A stretch of DNA of 64,000 bases from JBBBNV01 sp037137075 (GCF_037137075.1 NZ_JBBBNV010000014.1:61925-125924), one strand, 5' to 3'; positions 8,161-17,984 are shown, counted from the stretch's first letter. The notes: generated by a model not told the origin, from the letters alone. Numbers and translations are program-made.

Positions 8161-11100
8161 TTATTGATTCATCATCCGGTACACCATGACCGCCGCCTGC
8201 GCGCGCGTCAGCTGCACCTTGGGATGAATCGCTCCGTCATAGCCGCCCACAATGCCTGAGCTGGCCAGAGCGGCGACACTTTGGGCCGCATAGTCTGAAA
8301 TCTCTGCCGCATCTTCAAATGATTCCAGCTGCGCATTTTGGCTTGGCTTCAGCCTCCCGGCCGCCTGCAGCGCGCGGGCGGTAAGCACCATCGTGTCCTC
8401 ACGCGTAATGCCAAGCTGCGGCTCAAACCGGTTATTCCCCGCGCCGGCCGTTATACCCAGCGCCCGCGCCGTCCGGACAGCGTTGTAGTAATAATCGGAT
8501 GTATCTACATCTGCGAACGCGTCTGTCTCCGAAGCTGCTTCCAACTGCAGCGCCCTTACCAGCATCACAAGAAAATCTGCGCGGGAAACGGTTTGCTCCG
8601 GGCTGAAGGCTGCTTCGGACGTGCCATTGACTACTCCTTTTGAAGCCAGCACCTCAATCGGCTTTTGGGCCCATTCGAGCGCTTGAATATCAGGGAAGCT
8701 TTTCTTGACAAAAGCAACCGCATACCGGCTGAAATGGTTCGCTGTAAACGTCACCTGGCCGCTGGCTGCCTCATAATGCCCGCTCGGGACAGGAACGATG
8801 CCGCCCGATTTGTCCACATACCAGACCACGATATGCTCCGACTCCGCCAGCTCCTCTGCTGCCGGTGTATACGGAATCAAAACAGTAACCGGCGCATTCG
8901 GGTTGCTCCAGCCGATCGATTGTCCGCCGGCCAGCGCCTCCAAATCAACCGCAGGACGGGTGCCGATATACGCACGGTCTTCCGCAGCGGCTTGGCTCAA
9001 ATCCGCCGGTTTGATTTGAATCTCGATGTTATCCGCCGGAATGGTCCGGTCTGCCTGGATCATATTGCTTGGCAAAATGACTGCAGCCAGCGGAGTTTGA
9101 ATTTCGATGCTGTATTCGTTCACGGCGTTCATCACAGCCGCTGCCGGAATGAACAGCGCTGAAGCTGCTGTACTGCTGTTTGACGGCACAACCAGCTTCA
9201 CCTGCTTCACGCCCTGAGGTCCTGCCTCTGCCTGCTGAAGCGCTTTGGCCAGCAGCTCCGCAGTCAGGACCGGAACTGCCGCGCTTCCGTTCTCAGCCAG
9301 TGGCAAGGTAACTGTAATGTTGCCTTCCGCATCCAGTACAAGCTCCGGGGCTTCCTCCGCCGTTCCTGCCGGTTCTGTCGGTTCCGCCGGAGCGGCTCCC
9401 CCACTTCCAGCAGAAGTAGAGCCGGACGAAGCTCCCGATCTGTCCTTCGTAATTTGCAGGGACCGGAATGCTTGAAGCGCTTGATCCAGCGCCTGCATAG
9501 CTGCATCGACCGCCGCTTGGTCCGCCGATTCATCATCGGCCGTTTGCTGCGCTGCCGCTATGGCAGCCGCCAAAACCGCCTTGGAGCCGGCCGGATACTG
9601 GCCTTTTCGACTGCCCTCTACGGCTGCTTCCACAGTCGCCTGGACAGCAGTAATTTTGCTGTTCAATCTCGTTTTATCCACAGTTTCCGGCTCAGGATTT
9701 GGCACCTCAATGAGCAGCACATGCTCTGCCGGTGCAGCCTGGAACGACTCCTGCCAGCCATTGGTCAGTTCGACAGGTCCGGCGGTTATCACCGTTTGGC
9801 CAGCCGCCGGGGAAGCCTTCACCTTCCACAACAGCTTCAGCAAATCGCTAGAACCGGTAACTGCAAAGCCCGGACCGTCACTTTGCTGCTTAATCAGCAC
9901 CTGGCCTTCGCCCTGCTGCTCCTTCTTCTCCAGCGTCCATCCCGGCTTCAGCGATTCAGCGCCTGTGAATTCCAGCACTTCCGGATTAAATGTCACTATC
10001 AGCTGCTGGGCATACACGGCACCGTATACGCTGGAAGACACATTAACCAGCGAGAAGGTCGAGTCGAAGCCAGCGTCAGGCACCGCACGATCGATGCCGT
10101 TTAATTTGGCGACAGGGCCGTTCGCTGCCAACATCAGATCGATGCCATCCGTAGTCTGCCCCGCGACCACATTCACCCCTTGGGCCGAGCCGGCGTCATA
10201 GCCCGCCTTGTTGGCAGTAACTGTATAGCCCGCTCCCGGCGGCAGACCGGCAAGCACATAGCCTCCCTCCGCGCCGGAGGCGGCCGAATAAGTCTGGCCG
10301 TTAATCACCGTATTTACGTTTGCGCCAAATAGCGGGGTGCCCGTACCGTCTTTTACCGTACCAGCAATTCGCCCGAAGGGACTCAGGCCTCGATGGACAG
10401 TCACCGTATACGTCGTATTCGCCGTTCCGTCCTGAGAAATCACGACAATCTGAAGCAAATTGCTCCCTTCCGCCAGATCCAGGCTGGCGGATGCATAGCC
10501 GCTCTGCACCGGCTTGCCCTGAACTCTGATGTCTGCCAGGGGATTCACCGCCGTCGGCGTCAATGTCATGCGCTCCACCTCATACGGCACACTTACCGTA
10601 TAGTCCAGCTGGCCGGAAGCAAACACGGGCTCCAGGCTCCCGCTGCTGATTGCCAGCCCCTTCAGGTCGGATACAACCTCCATGGACAGCCGGTTTACAG
10701 TAACCGTATAGGTTTTGACCGTAACTCCGTCCTCTGCCGTGACTACGATGGAAATATCGGTCTGATCTTCTGTCAGCTCAACCGGTGCAGCAGGCTGGCC
10801 GCTGACTGCCGCATTGCCGGAAACCATAATGGATTTCGCGTAAGGGCTGAACGCAGTGGGCGTCAAAATGACACTCTCCGTCTCACTGGACACATTCACT
10901 GTATAGTGTGTATCATCCAGCCGCTGCAGCTCTCCGCCGTCCATGGCCAAGCCTGCCAAATTGGCATCATTTATATCATAGGCATAGCCTTGAATCACCT
11001 TGATATTATCCACATGCACGCTGCCGTAGTTCGAGCTGTTCGCATAGAACATGATGCTCGAAATATCGGGCATATCGCGCCGGAACGTGGCGTTCTTATA

Positions 11101-13824
11101 AATCTGCTCCCCGTCCACGTACAAATCAAAGGTTTGCGTCTCTGTATTGATGACAAAACGCAAATGATACCATTGGTTCAGGTTATAGCCCTGCACTTCG
11201 GTATCCGTCGTCCCCTTGTATACGCGGATTTTGTTCTTGCTGAAGGCTGCGCTGATACCCGGCGCGCTGCTGCTTCCGCTGCCGTAAATATAGGGCACAG
11301 ACATCCAGTTTGCGGAGGAGGTGCTTGCCGTATCATTGCGCATCACGTCCTCCTCGATGGTGATAATCCCTTTTAGCGGCTTGACGAATGATTGAGTGAC
11401 GCTTGTTGATCCGCTATTGCTGCTGCGCGTGATGAGCATGCTTTTGTCCGCCGCATCCGGTACTGGCGCGATTTGGATGCTGCCGCCGGACGGGCTTACA
11501 GTCAGCCCTCCCGTCGAACTGAAAGCGCCGGTCGCGTAATCATTAAAATGATGCACAAACTTGTAGTCAGCCACATGATTGGCCACAAGCAGCTTGCCTG
11601 CATTGGTTGTATTGTCCGGTGTAACCGACAGATTCTCCTTGACGGCGCTGTGGTAGCCCGAATGGCTGACCGTAACCGTATAGCCGTCTCCGATCGGAAC
11701 ATTCGGCACAATAAAGCTGCCATCGGCCTCCGATACTGCCGACGCAAGCGTCTCGGCTCCGTTCGTCACCACAATTGATGCGCCTGCGAGGGCCTCCGCC
11801 TTTTCATCCATGACCTGTCCGCTGATTTTTCCGACCGGGCTGTTGGAAATGACGGTCAGGCTCTGGGTTGTCGTGTTCGATCCGGTAATGCTGATCTGTG
11901 CCGTTCCCGGGATATAGCCGTTTTTGGAGGCAGTCAGCGTGGCATTGTCGGCAAAAGGGACGCCGTTGATAACATAAAGACCGGTAGCATCGGTCACACT
12001 CGCGGCCGGGTAAGAAGTCCCGTTAACCTCTACCGATACAGCCGCCCCGCTGACCGGCCTGCCTACGCCATCCAACACCTTGCCGTTAACGGATTCGGTG
12101 GTGCTGCCCGGCGACGTATAGTACTCGAACGCCCCGATATCCGCCTGCCCGTTATACAGCGGCTGCCCGGCGTAATCCTTGGCGCCGTTGTCCGGCATCG
12201 TCAGGCCGGCGTTAATGAGCTGTGAGCCGGATTGAACCTGAAAGCCCAGCACCGCATCCAGCTGCGGGCCGGTTTGCTCTGTACCGGAGGCTCCTGCCAC
12301 CGGATTTACGAATTTCGGATCGACCGTCAGCGCTTTCGTATCCATGGCCGGAATTAACAGCCCTGTGCCGTAATAGTTGTTGTTTTCGTAGAAGGTCGTA
12401 TTGCTCGTCGTAATCGTCGCATTGGCCCTCGTCGAATAAATATTGTTGTTTTTTATGTAATACTTCGCATTCAACGATGAACCGTAGCCGTAAATTAAAT
12501 AATTGCTTTTATCATTATAAATCGTATTGTTATACACCTCGGCCGTCGCAGCGGAATCCGAGTGCAAATAAATCGGATACCGGGTGTTGCTCTTGATCAG
12601 GTTGTAGCGCACCACGGTATCGCCGAACGAAAACTGGCACAACAAAATCCCGTCGCCGTTATCGTGGACATAGTTGTACTGAATCAGCATTCGGGTCGTG
12701 CCTTTATCCGGGTCAATCCCGTTAGAGTCCGCGCCGCCTGCCTTCTTCGTGGTCTCATACACTTCGTTGTACTGAATCGTAATATCATCCGCATAATACG
12801 TTTCAATCCCGGAGGTGCCTGCCTGATGCACCACATTGCGCTCGACCATCGCCCCCCGGATGTTCGTCAAATACATGCCATTGCAGCCATATTCGGTATT
12901 CCCCTGGTTAATATAGTTGTTGCGAATCACAATGTTCGTATGGGGGGTGAACTTCGGATCGCTGGCATTATTTCTCGTTCCCCAGCCGGTAGACACCGCA
13001 ATGGTGTTTCCGTCCGCATCCTTGCCGTCGCCGGTATACTGCTTAAAAATAATCCCGGCAAACGAGGTGTTCTTAACCGTTGAATTCTCAATCACGACAT
13101 CGTTTATCGTCGTAGCCTGATCGGGCGGGTTATGAATATCCGGCACCGTTGTGTTGAATACGATTCCTCCGGTATTTTTGGACCCGTCCCATCCCGTCTT
13201 GAACCGGATTCCCGGCTCCGGCGGATTGGCGGGAGTTCCGCTAATCCAGGCGATTTCTCCGGTAACATCGTGCACATCGACGCCGCTAATCCGGAAATAA
13301 TCCAGCTGCTGGCTGTTATCTCCGGCGATATGAATTCCCCGGTAATCGTCCAGATTCTCCCCCGGTGTCGCAGTCGCAGGGGCCGCATTGGATACATCCA
13401 GGTTATGAATTTCCCAATATTCCTGGTTAAACAGAAGCACGGCATCGCTCACGAGGCCCTGCCCTTCGATTTTGGGCTTGGCCCCTGATCCGTACTGATC
13501 GATAATAATTGGCTGACCGTCGCTGCCCGAGCCCTTGGGCCACAGCTGTCCGGTCCAGCTTTGACCGCTCCTCAGCAAAATCCGGTCCCCAGGCTGAAAG
13601 GTGGTGGCATTCACCTTATCCAATGTTCTCCACGCCGCAGCCTCCATTGTTCCTGCATTATTGTCATTGCCGCTTGCGGCGTCCACGTAGTACGTAGTAC
13701 CGGTTCCCGCACCAGCTGATGCGATACCCGCTGGCAGCCATGCCGACAGCATACTTAGCATAAACACAGTAACCATGAACAATGAAGTCCATTTCTTGCC
13801 CCTCTCTTGCAGTCTTCTAACCAC
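8161..13824 (-). CDS. Giant secreted beta-helix, cohesin and SLH-domain protein
   Basis: An 1887-residue cell-surface protein. The GTG at 13824 has GGAGGAAGGGG seven bases upstream; the ATG at 13860 has none. Order: signal peptide to about residue 37; right-handed parallel beta-helix to about 560, with many NN-containing turns and a YYVDAASGNDNNAG start typical of pectate-lyase-like folds; two carboxypeptidase-regulatory-like beta-sandwiches; a LamG/concanavalin-like region (YHLRFVINTETQTFDLYVDG); two cadherin-like sandwiches (YTVTVNR, YTVTVHRG); a third regulatory-like domain; a cohesin-like domain (VTFNPEVLEFTGA); an alanine-rich helical FIVAR-like segment; a linker; and three C-terminal SLH repeats that bind pyruvylated wall polymer. 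The beta-helix may act on pectin, but no catalytic residues could be assigned. Its promoter carries the shared element, linking it to the ABC importer. Confidence 0.9.
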   Translation of the reverse strand: MVRRLQERGKKWTSLFMVTVFMLSMLSAWLPAGIASAGAGTGTTYYVDAASGNDNNAGTMEAAAWRTLDKVNATTFQPGDRILLRSGQSWTGQLWPKGSGSDGQPIIIDQYGSGAKPKIEGQGLVSDAVLLFNQEYWEIHNLDVSNAAPATATPGENLDDYRGIHIAGDNSQQLDYFRISGVDVHDVTGEIAWISGTPANPPEPGIRFKTGWDGSKNTGGIVFNTTVPDIHNPPDQATTINDVVIENSTVKNTSFAGIIFKQYTGDGKDADGNTIAVSTGWGTRNNASDPKFTPHTNIVIRNNYINQGNTEYGCNGMYLTNIRGAMVERNVVHQAGTSGIETYYADDITIQYNEVYETTKKAGGADSNGIDPDKGTTRMLIQYNYVHDNGDGILLCQFSFGDTVVRYNLIKSNTRYPIYLHSDSAATAEVYNNTIYNDKSNYLIYGYGSSLNAKYYIKNNNIYSTRANATITTSNTTFYENNNYYGTGLLIPAMDTKALTVDPKFVNPVAGASGTEQTGPQLDAVLGFQVQSGSQLINAGLTMPDNGAKDYAGQPLYNGQADIGAFEYYTSPGSTTESVNGKVLDGVGRPVSGAAVSVEVNGTSYPAASVTDATGLYVINGVPFADNATLTASKNGYIPGTAQISITGSNTTTQSLTVISNSPVGKISGQVMDEKAEALAGASIVVTNGAETLASAVSEADGSFIVPNVPIGDGYTVTVSHSGYHSAVKENLSVTPDNTTNAGKLLVANHVADYKFVHHFNDYATGAFSSTGGLTVSPSGGSIQIAPVPDAADKSMLITRSSNSGSTSVTQSFVKPLKGIITIEEDVMRNDTASTSSANWMSVPYIYGSGSSSAPGISAAFSKNKIRVYKGTTDTEVQGYNLNQWYHLRFVINTETQTFDLYVDGEQIYKNATFRRDMPDISSIMFYANSSNYGSVHVDNIKVIQGYAYDINDANLAGLAMDGGELQRLDDTHYTVNVSSETESVILTPTAFSPYAKSIMVSGNAAVSGQPAAPVELTEDQTDISIVVTAEDGVTVKTYTVTVNRLSMEVVSDLKGLAISSGSLEPVFASGQLDYTVSVPYEVERMTLTPTAVNPLADIRVQGKPVQSGYASASLDLAEGSNLLQIVVISQDGTANTTYTVTVHRGLSPFGRIAGTVKDGTGTPLFGANVNTVINGQTYSAASGAEGGYVLAGLPPGAGYTVTANKAGYDAGSAQGVNVVAGQTTDGIDLMLAANGPVAKLNGIDRAVPDAGFDSTFSLVNVSSSVYGAVYAQQLIVTFNPEVLEFTGAESLKPGWTLEKKEQQGEGQVLIKQQSDGPGFAVTGSSDLLKLLWKVKASPAAGQTVITAGPVELTNGWQESFQAAPAEHVLLIEVPNPEPETVDKTRLNSKITAVQATVEAAVEGSRKGQYPAGSKAVLAAAIAAAQQTADDESADQAAVDAAMQALDQALQAFRSLQITKDRSGASSGSTSAGSGGAAPAEPTEPAGTAEEAPELVLDAEGNITVTLPLAENGSAAVPVLTAELLAKALQQAEAGPQGVKQVKLVVPSNSSTAASALFIPAAAVMNAVNEYSIEIQTPLAAVILPSNMIQADRTIPADNIEIQIKPADLSQAAAEDRAYIGTRPAVDLEALAGGQSIGWSNPNAPVTVLIPYTPAAEELAESEHIVVWYVDKSGGIVPVPSGHYEAASGQVTFTANHFSRYAVAFVKKSFPDIQALEWAQKPIEVLASKGVVNGTSEAAFSPEQTVSRADFLVMLVRALQLEAASETDAFADVDTSDYYYNAVRTARALGITAGAGNNRFEPQLGITREDTMVLTARALQAAGRLKPSQNAQLESFEDAAEISDYAAQSVAALASSGIVGGYDGAIHPKVQLTRAQAAVMVYRMMNQ

Positions 13825-13877
13825 GTGTATTCCCCTTCCTCCGCACGAATACGCTTTCATTTAATAAGACAGAACTC

Positions 13878-13932
13878 ATTATAAAGAGCGCGGAGGACGA
13901 AACGTAAGTAGGGAATTGAACAAACTTGTTTC
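13878..13932 (-). promoter_or_regulatory. Promoter with shared operator, copy 3 (giant SLH gene)
   Basis: In minus reading GAAACAAGTTTGTTCA continues into ATTCCCT (13910-13932). A perfect TATAAT -10 box follows after 26 bases (13878-13883), about 54 bases before the GTG start. No consensus -35 box is present. Confidence 0.68.
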
Positions 13933-14034
13933 ACTATTCATCACATCAGGCGGATCGCGCACCTTTGTTCGGCCTTGAACCGGTCCTTTTTTATTTTCTT
14001 CTGCATCCTTTTGAATTCTTATAATATATAGATC

Positions 14035-14062
14035 AAAAAAGGACAGGCCATCGCCTGTCCTT
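14035..14062 (-). terminator. Terminator of kduI
   Basis: In minus reading the 10-base stem AAGGACAGGC pairs with GCCTGTCCTT around a GATG loop and runs into six T residues. It lies 40 bases past the kduI stop codon. Confidence 0.85.
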
Positions 14063-14101
14063 CCGTTTTGCCTCTAAGGCTTATTATTCCTGGCGGAATG
14101 A

Positions 14102-14935
14102 TTACAGCAGATCCTTCGTCGGAGCCGGGTCCATGTCGGAGTAAACCTTGTTCTCGCCGCCCATGCCCCAGATGAACGTATAGTTGCTGGTGCCGACGCC
14201 GGAGTGGATCGACCAGCTTGGGGAAATAACCGCCTGCTCATTGCGCACGATCAGGTGGCGGGTTTCCTGCGGCTCACCCATCAGGTGAATAACCGCTTGA
14301 TCTTCCGGAAGATCGAAGTAGATGTAAACCTCCGAACGGCGGTTATGCACGTGGGACGGCATCGTGTTCCACATGTTGCCCGGCTTCAGGAAGGTCATCC
14401 CCATGACGAGCTGGCAGCTTTGTACGCCTTCGTCATGAATATATTTGCAGATGACGCGCTCGTTCGAGGTTTCGATCGAGCCGAGGTGCGTCGGGGACGC
14501 ATCCGCTTGCGCGATTTTGGCGGTCGGGAATTGGCGGTGTGCCGTGACGGACAGCAGGTAAAAACGGGCCGGATTAGCCGGGTCAGCGCTTTTGAACAGC
14601 ACTTCTTTATTGCCAAGACCGACGTACAGGCCGTCTTTGTTATCCAGCTCGTACTCCGTGCCCTCAACGATAACGCTTCCTTTGGCGCCAATGTTAATAA
14701 TGCCCAGCTCACGGCGCTCCAGGAAATAATCGACGCCGATTACTTTTTTATTGGTTTCCAGCTGTAAAGGCTCGTTTGTCGGAACTGCGCCGCCGACTAC
14801 GTAGCGCTCTACGTGCGTGTAAGCAAGGTTAATTTGTCCGGTTTGGAACAAGCCTTCCAGCAAAAACTCTTTTCTCAAGCGGGTTGTGTCATACGCTCTC
14901 ATATCAACCGGATGTGCACCATAACGAATTTCCAT
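14102..14935 (-). CDS. kduI: 5-dehydro-4-deoxy-D-glucuronate isomerase KduI
   Basis: A 277-residue cupin-fold zinc isomerase, close to the 278 residues of the E. coli enzyme. It converts 5-keto-4-deoxyuronate, the product of unsaturated oligogalacturonide breakdown, to 2,5-diketo-3-deoxygluconate. The metal ligands are visible at His195, His197, Glu202 and His244 (MPSHVHNRRSE and WSIHSG). The start at 14935 has AAGGAGGAA about 10 bases upstream. It follows a second AraC-type two-component pair and the TRAP transporter genes and ends at a strong terminator. No kduD, kdgK or kdgA is in the window, so the rest of the pathway must be elsewhere. This is the firmest evidence that the locus deals with pectin-derived uronates. 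Confidence 0.97.
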   Translation of the reverse strand: MEIRYGAHPVDMRAYDTTRLRKEFLLEGLFQTGQINLAYTHVERYVVGGAVPTNEPLQLETNKKVIGVDYFLERRELGIINIGAKGSVIVEGTEYELDNKDGLYVGLGNKEVLFKSADPANPARFYLLSVTAHRQFPTAKIAQADASPTHLGSIETSNERVICKYIHDEGVQSCQLVMGMTFLKPGNMWNTMPSHVHNRRSEVYIYFDLPEDQAVIHLMGEPQETRHLIVRNEQAVISPSWSIHSGVGTSNYTFIWGMGGENKVYSDMDPAPTKDLL

Positions 14936-15024
14936 GATTTCGTAGTTCCTCCTTCAAGTTCGGAATTCCTTGGATCATCCCATTCATCGTACCACAAAAC
15001 AGCGGACAAGTTCCACTGCACACG

Positions 15025-15042
15025 TGAAAATAAGTGTTTTCA
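15025..15042. promoter_or_regulatory. Inverted repeat upstream of kduI, candidate operator
   Basis: TGAAAA and TTTTCA are separated by six bases (TAAGTG). The dyad lies about 90 bases upstream of the kduI start and just past the stop of the regulator gene. It is longer than a CcpA cre site, so another regulator is more likely. Confidence 0.35.
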
Positions 15043-15049
15043 TCGCACC

Positions 15050-15805
15050 CTACACCCTGGCTTCCTTCCTCTCGCGTCGGTACTCGGATGGCGTCTGCGC
15101 CGTGAAGCGCTTAAACGTATTGCTGAAATACGACAAGTCGGCATAGCCGAGCCGATCGGCGATTTCGGATATCCGCAGGGACGTGCAGACAAGCAGCCGC
15201 TTCGCCTCCTCCATCCGCAGAGCAAGGACATAATCGACGAAGTTGACCTTCATCTGCTGCTTAAACAGCTGGCTCAAATAGCTGGGGTTCAAATGAACCC
15301 GCGCTGCCGCCTCCTGCAGTGTCACGTCGCCGGGCAGCCGGTCCCGGATATAGCGGATGACCTGCTCTACGGCGCTCAGCTCCGAGCTGTCTGCAGCCCC
15401 TGCCGCGGGACGATGCTCTGCGGGAGGCTCCTGCGTCCTGCTGCGAAGCCATTTGGTCAGGCAGGCTGCCATGTCCTCCACCTCTACAGGCTTGAGCAAA
15501 TAATCGAACACGCCGCAGCGGAGGGCCGCCTGCACATAGGCAAACTCATCATACCCGCTAATCACAATGATGCCCTGCTCCTTGCCTTGCTCCCTCAGCT
15601 GCCGCACAAAAGTAATGCCATCCATAACGGGCATCCGTACATCGGTCAGCACCAGATCAGCCTCATGGCCTTTTAGCCAGTCCAGCGCCTCCAGTCCGTT
15701 CCCGCATTCCATGGCGATCTCAAGCGGAAGACCCGTCTTCTCCAGCACATGCCGAATGGAAGTCCGTATCCACCGTTCATCATCTACAAGCAGGACCTTG
15801 TGCAT
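15050..15805 (-). CDS. AraC-type response regulator, short form
   Basis: A 251-residue regulator. The ATG at 15805 has GGAGGAAATCC just upstream. The receiver domain covers about residues 1-118 (VDDERW, the phosphoacceptor Asp in LVLTDVRMPVMDG near 55, Lys in LLKPVE). A 30-residue linker leads to an AraC double helix-turn-helix ending with YADLSYFSNTFKRF. It lacks the long central region of the regulator at 1971-3608. It lies 71 bases downstream of its kinase gene. The neighbours suggest that it controls the TRAP transporter and kduI. Confidence 0.93.
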   Translation of the reverse strand: MHKVLLVDDERWIRTSIRHVLEKTGLPLEIAMECGNGLEALDWLKGHEADLVLTDVRMPVMDGITFVRQLREQGKEQGIIVISGYDEFAYVQAALRCGVFDYLLKPVEVEDMAACLTKWLRSRTQEPPAEHRPAAGAADSSELSAVEQVIRYIRDRLPGDVTLQEAAARVHLNPSYLSQLFKQQMKVNFVDYVLALRMEEAKRLLVCTSLRISEIADRLGYADLSYFSNTFKRFTAQTPSEYRRERKEARV

Positions 15806-15876
15806 TGGATTTCCTCCGTTCGTTGGAGTCTGGTTTGCCCGGAATGAATTCATCAGCTTCAGCTTTGTATTTGCGC

Positions 15877-17730
15877 CTATTCCGAATTGTCCGTGACGTG
15901 TGCTTGCAGCCTCTCTCCCCGCTTCTGGACAAAGGGAAGCATGACGGTAACCGTTGTTCCTTGACCGCGGCGGCTTTCGAGCTCCATGCCGAAATCGGTG
16001 CCGAACAAATAGGAGATGCGGCGGTGCACATTGACAATGCCGATATGCGAGCCTCCGGCCATAATATCCTTCTGTCGCAGGTCCGCCCGGATTTTATCCA
16101 GTTTGTCCGAATCAATGCCTTCCCCCGTATCCTGTATCCGGATGCCGAATGCAGCCGAGCCGATTCGCAGGGCCGTAATCCGGATGCGGGTCATGCCGGC
16201 CGCCGGTTCCATGCCGTGGATAATACAATTTTCTACAAGCGGCTGCAGAGAAAATTTGACGATCTGCTGATCCATCGCCCATTCGGGTATATCCATCTCG
16301 AACTCGAGCCTCTCCTCGAAACGATGCTTCTGGATACGCAGATACAGCTCGCACACCTGAAGCTCATCCCTGACAGAAACGGACGGTGAGCTGTTCCGCA
16401 GGTTGTAGCGAAGCAAACGGGCCAGAGACGAGGACATATCCGCGATGTCGTCAAGCTCCTTCTCCAGCGCCATCCCCCGGATGGTCTCAAGCGAATTGTA
16501 CAAAAAATGCGGATTAATTTGCGACTGAAGCACCTTCAGCTCGGTTTCCTTCTGGCGCAGCGTCATCTCGGTTTCCCGGAGCCGCGAGAAATAAATTTCC
16601 TCCAGCAGCTCGCCCAGCTTCACAATCATTTTATTGAAGCCGTACGACAGCTGCCCGATCTCGTCAGTAGACTCTACCTCCACCTGCTGGGAGAAATCCC
16701 CGATTTCGACCCGGCGCATTACCTGCTGCAGCCGGCGGATCGGGCGAATCAGGCTTGCAGCGAAGCCGATCCCCAGCAAGTAAGCTCCGCACAAAGCGAT
16801 TACAACGGTCAACAGGATAGCGCGCCCCATGTAGGCGCCTTCCTTCACCAGCTCGTCATAGGGCATCACGGTAACGAGTGTCCAGTCCAGAAAAGAGGAA
16901 TGGCTGAACGTCAGGAATTCCCGCTTGGGCATCTGGGTCACGACCGTCCCGCTCTCCTGCCGGTACAGCAGATCCAGACTGTCGTACTGCGCTATTTTGC
17001 CCAGCTCGTTCATATCCGGATGGTATACATAATGGCCTTGAGAATCCAGTATGACCATATACCCGGAGCGGCCGATCGTCACCTTCTCGGCAATCTCCTG
17101 CAGCCGCTTGAAATTCACATCAATAATAATCGTGCCCATCGGCTGCAGGGTGTGCGGGCTAATAATTTTTTGTACCACCGAAATAATCGGCTCCGTGCGG
17201 TCCTGGAACGGAATGACCCGGCTCACCAGCTTCGGCTCTCCATTGAGCGGTATCGTGCGGTACCAGTATTCCTTCTCGATATTTTGGGCCGGATACGCGC
17301 TCTTGCCCTGGGTGGAATCGACAATCTGCACATCATCCAGAATGACGGTAATGGCCTGAATATCCGAACGGGAGAACGCCATATTGCGAAGCAGCTCCTC
17401 AATATCCTTGCGGATGCCGCTGCTGGCAACCTCCTCACTCGTCTTCATCCGCAAAAAGCGGTACATATCGGGATGATTTAATATTTTTAGCGTCGTCACT
17501 TCGAAATCCCACACATACTTCTCAACGTGCATCTTGACCTGCTCAATAATTTGCCAGCTATATTGCGACGCCTCTTCCTGCAGCACCTCGGAGGACTGGC
17601 GATACGAGATAAAGCCGACCACGCAAAGCGGAATGACAACAAGCAGGGCCGAGAACACGAGAAGCTTAATAATGAGCGGCCGATCCCGCAAAAAAATAAA
17701 CCGGCCGACGCGCTGCCGCAGCTTCCCCAA
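15877..17730 (-). CDS. Sensor histidine kinase (YesM family)
   Basis: A 617-residue membrane kinase. The first transmembrane segment covers about residues 20-42, followed by an extracytoplasmic dCache-like sensor domain (YWYRTIPLNGEPKLVSRVIP, then GYMVILDSQGHYVYHP). A second transmembrane segment at about 300-322 leads into a HAMP domain, a His_kinase domain with INPHFLYNSLETIRG and an HATPase with QDTGEGID. The first usable start is a TTG at 17730; no ATG lies in frame before the membrane segment. A promoter is visible at 17805-17832. The dCache-like sensor hints at detection of a small organic acid, which would fit the adjacent TRAP system, but that is inference. Confidence 0.9.
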   Translation of the reverse strand: MGKLRQRVGRFIFLRDRPLIIKLLVFSALLVVIPLCVVGFISYRQSSEVLQEEASQYSWQIIEQVKMHVEKYVWDFEVTTLKILNHPDMYRFLRMKTSEEVASSGIRKDIEELLRNMAFSRSDIQAITVILDDVQIVDSTQGKSAYPAQNIEKEYWYRTIPLNGEPKLVSRVIPFQDRTEPIISVVQKIISPHTLQPMGTIIIDVNFKRLQEIAEKVTIGRSGYMVILDSQGHYVYHPDMNELGKIAQYDSLDLLYRQESGTVVTQMPKREFLTFSHSSFLDWTLVTVMPYDELVKEGAYMGRAILLTVVIALCGAYLLGIGFAASLIRPIRRLQQVMRRVEIGDFSQQVEVESTDEIGQLSYGFNKMIVKLGELLEEIYFSRLRETEMTLRQKETELKVLQSQINPHFLYNSLETIRGMALEKELDDIADMSSSLARLLRYNLRNSSPSVSVRDELQVCELYLRIQKHRFEERLEFEMDIPEWAMDQQIVKFSLQPLVENCIIHGMEPAAGMTRIRITALRIGSAAFGIRIQDTGEGIDSDKLDKIRADLRQKDIMAGGSHIGIVNVHRRISYLFGTDFGMELESRRGQGTTVTVMLPFVQKRGERLQAHVTDNSE

Positions 17731-17804
17731 AGGCGTCCGTCACCCCGCTTCCCGTTTATTGCATGTTTCCCTGAACACATCTGACCAGCTTCTATATTTC
17801 CTTG

Positions 17805-17832
17805 ATTATACCCTATTCCGCCGGTTTTCAAA
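17805..17832 (-). promoter_or_regulatory. Promoter of the second histidine kinase operon
   Basis: In minus reading TTTGAA, a 16-base spacer, then TATAAT. It lies about 75 bases before the kinase start and downstream of the dctP terminator, so the regulators have their own transcript. Confidence 0.6.
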
Positions 17833-17984
17833 GATCGGATTTCAGCTATGAGCGGCCGGCTGTGCAGCCATACATGCAAGGAGCGCCTCTGACTGCTGCA
17901 AGCTGTGCTTCTACCGCAACCGTTCGCTCCTCCGGCTGCTTGCCAACATCAGGAGCAGCCGGCAGGGGGAAGCGGCCTTGACCG

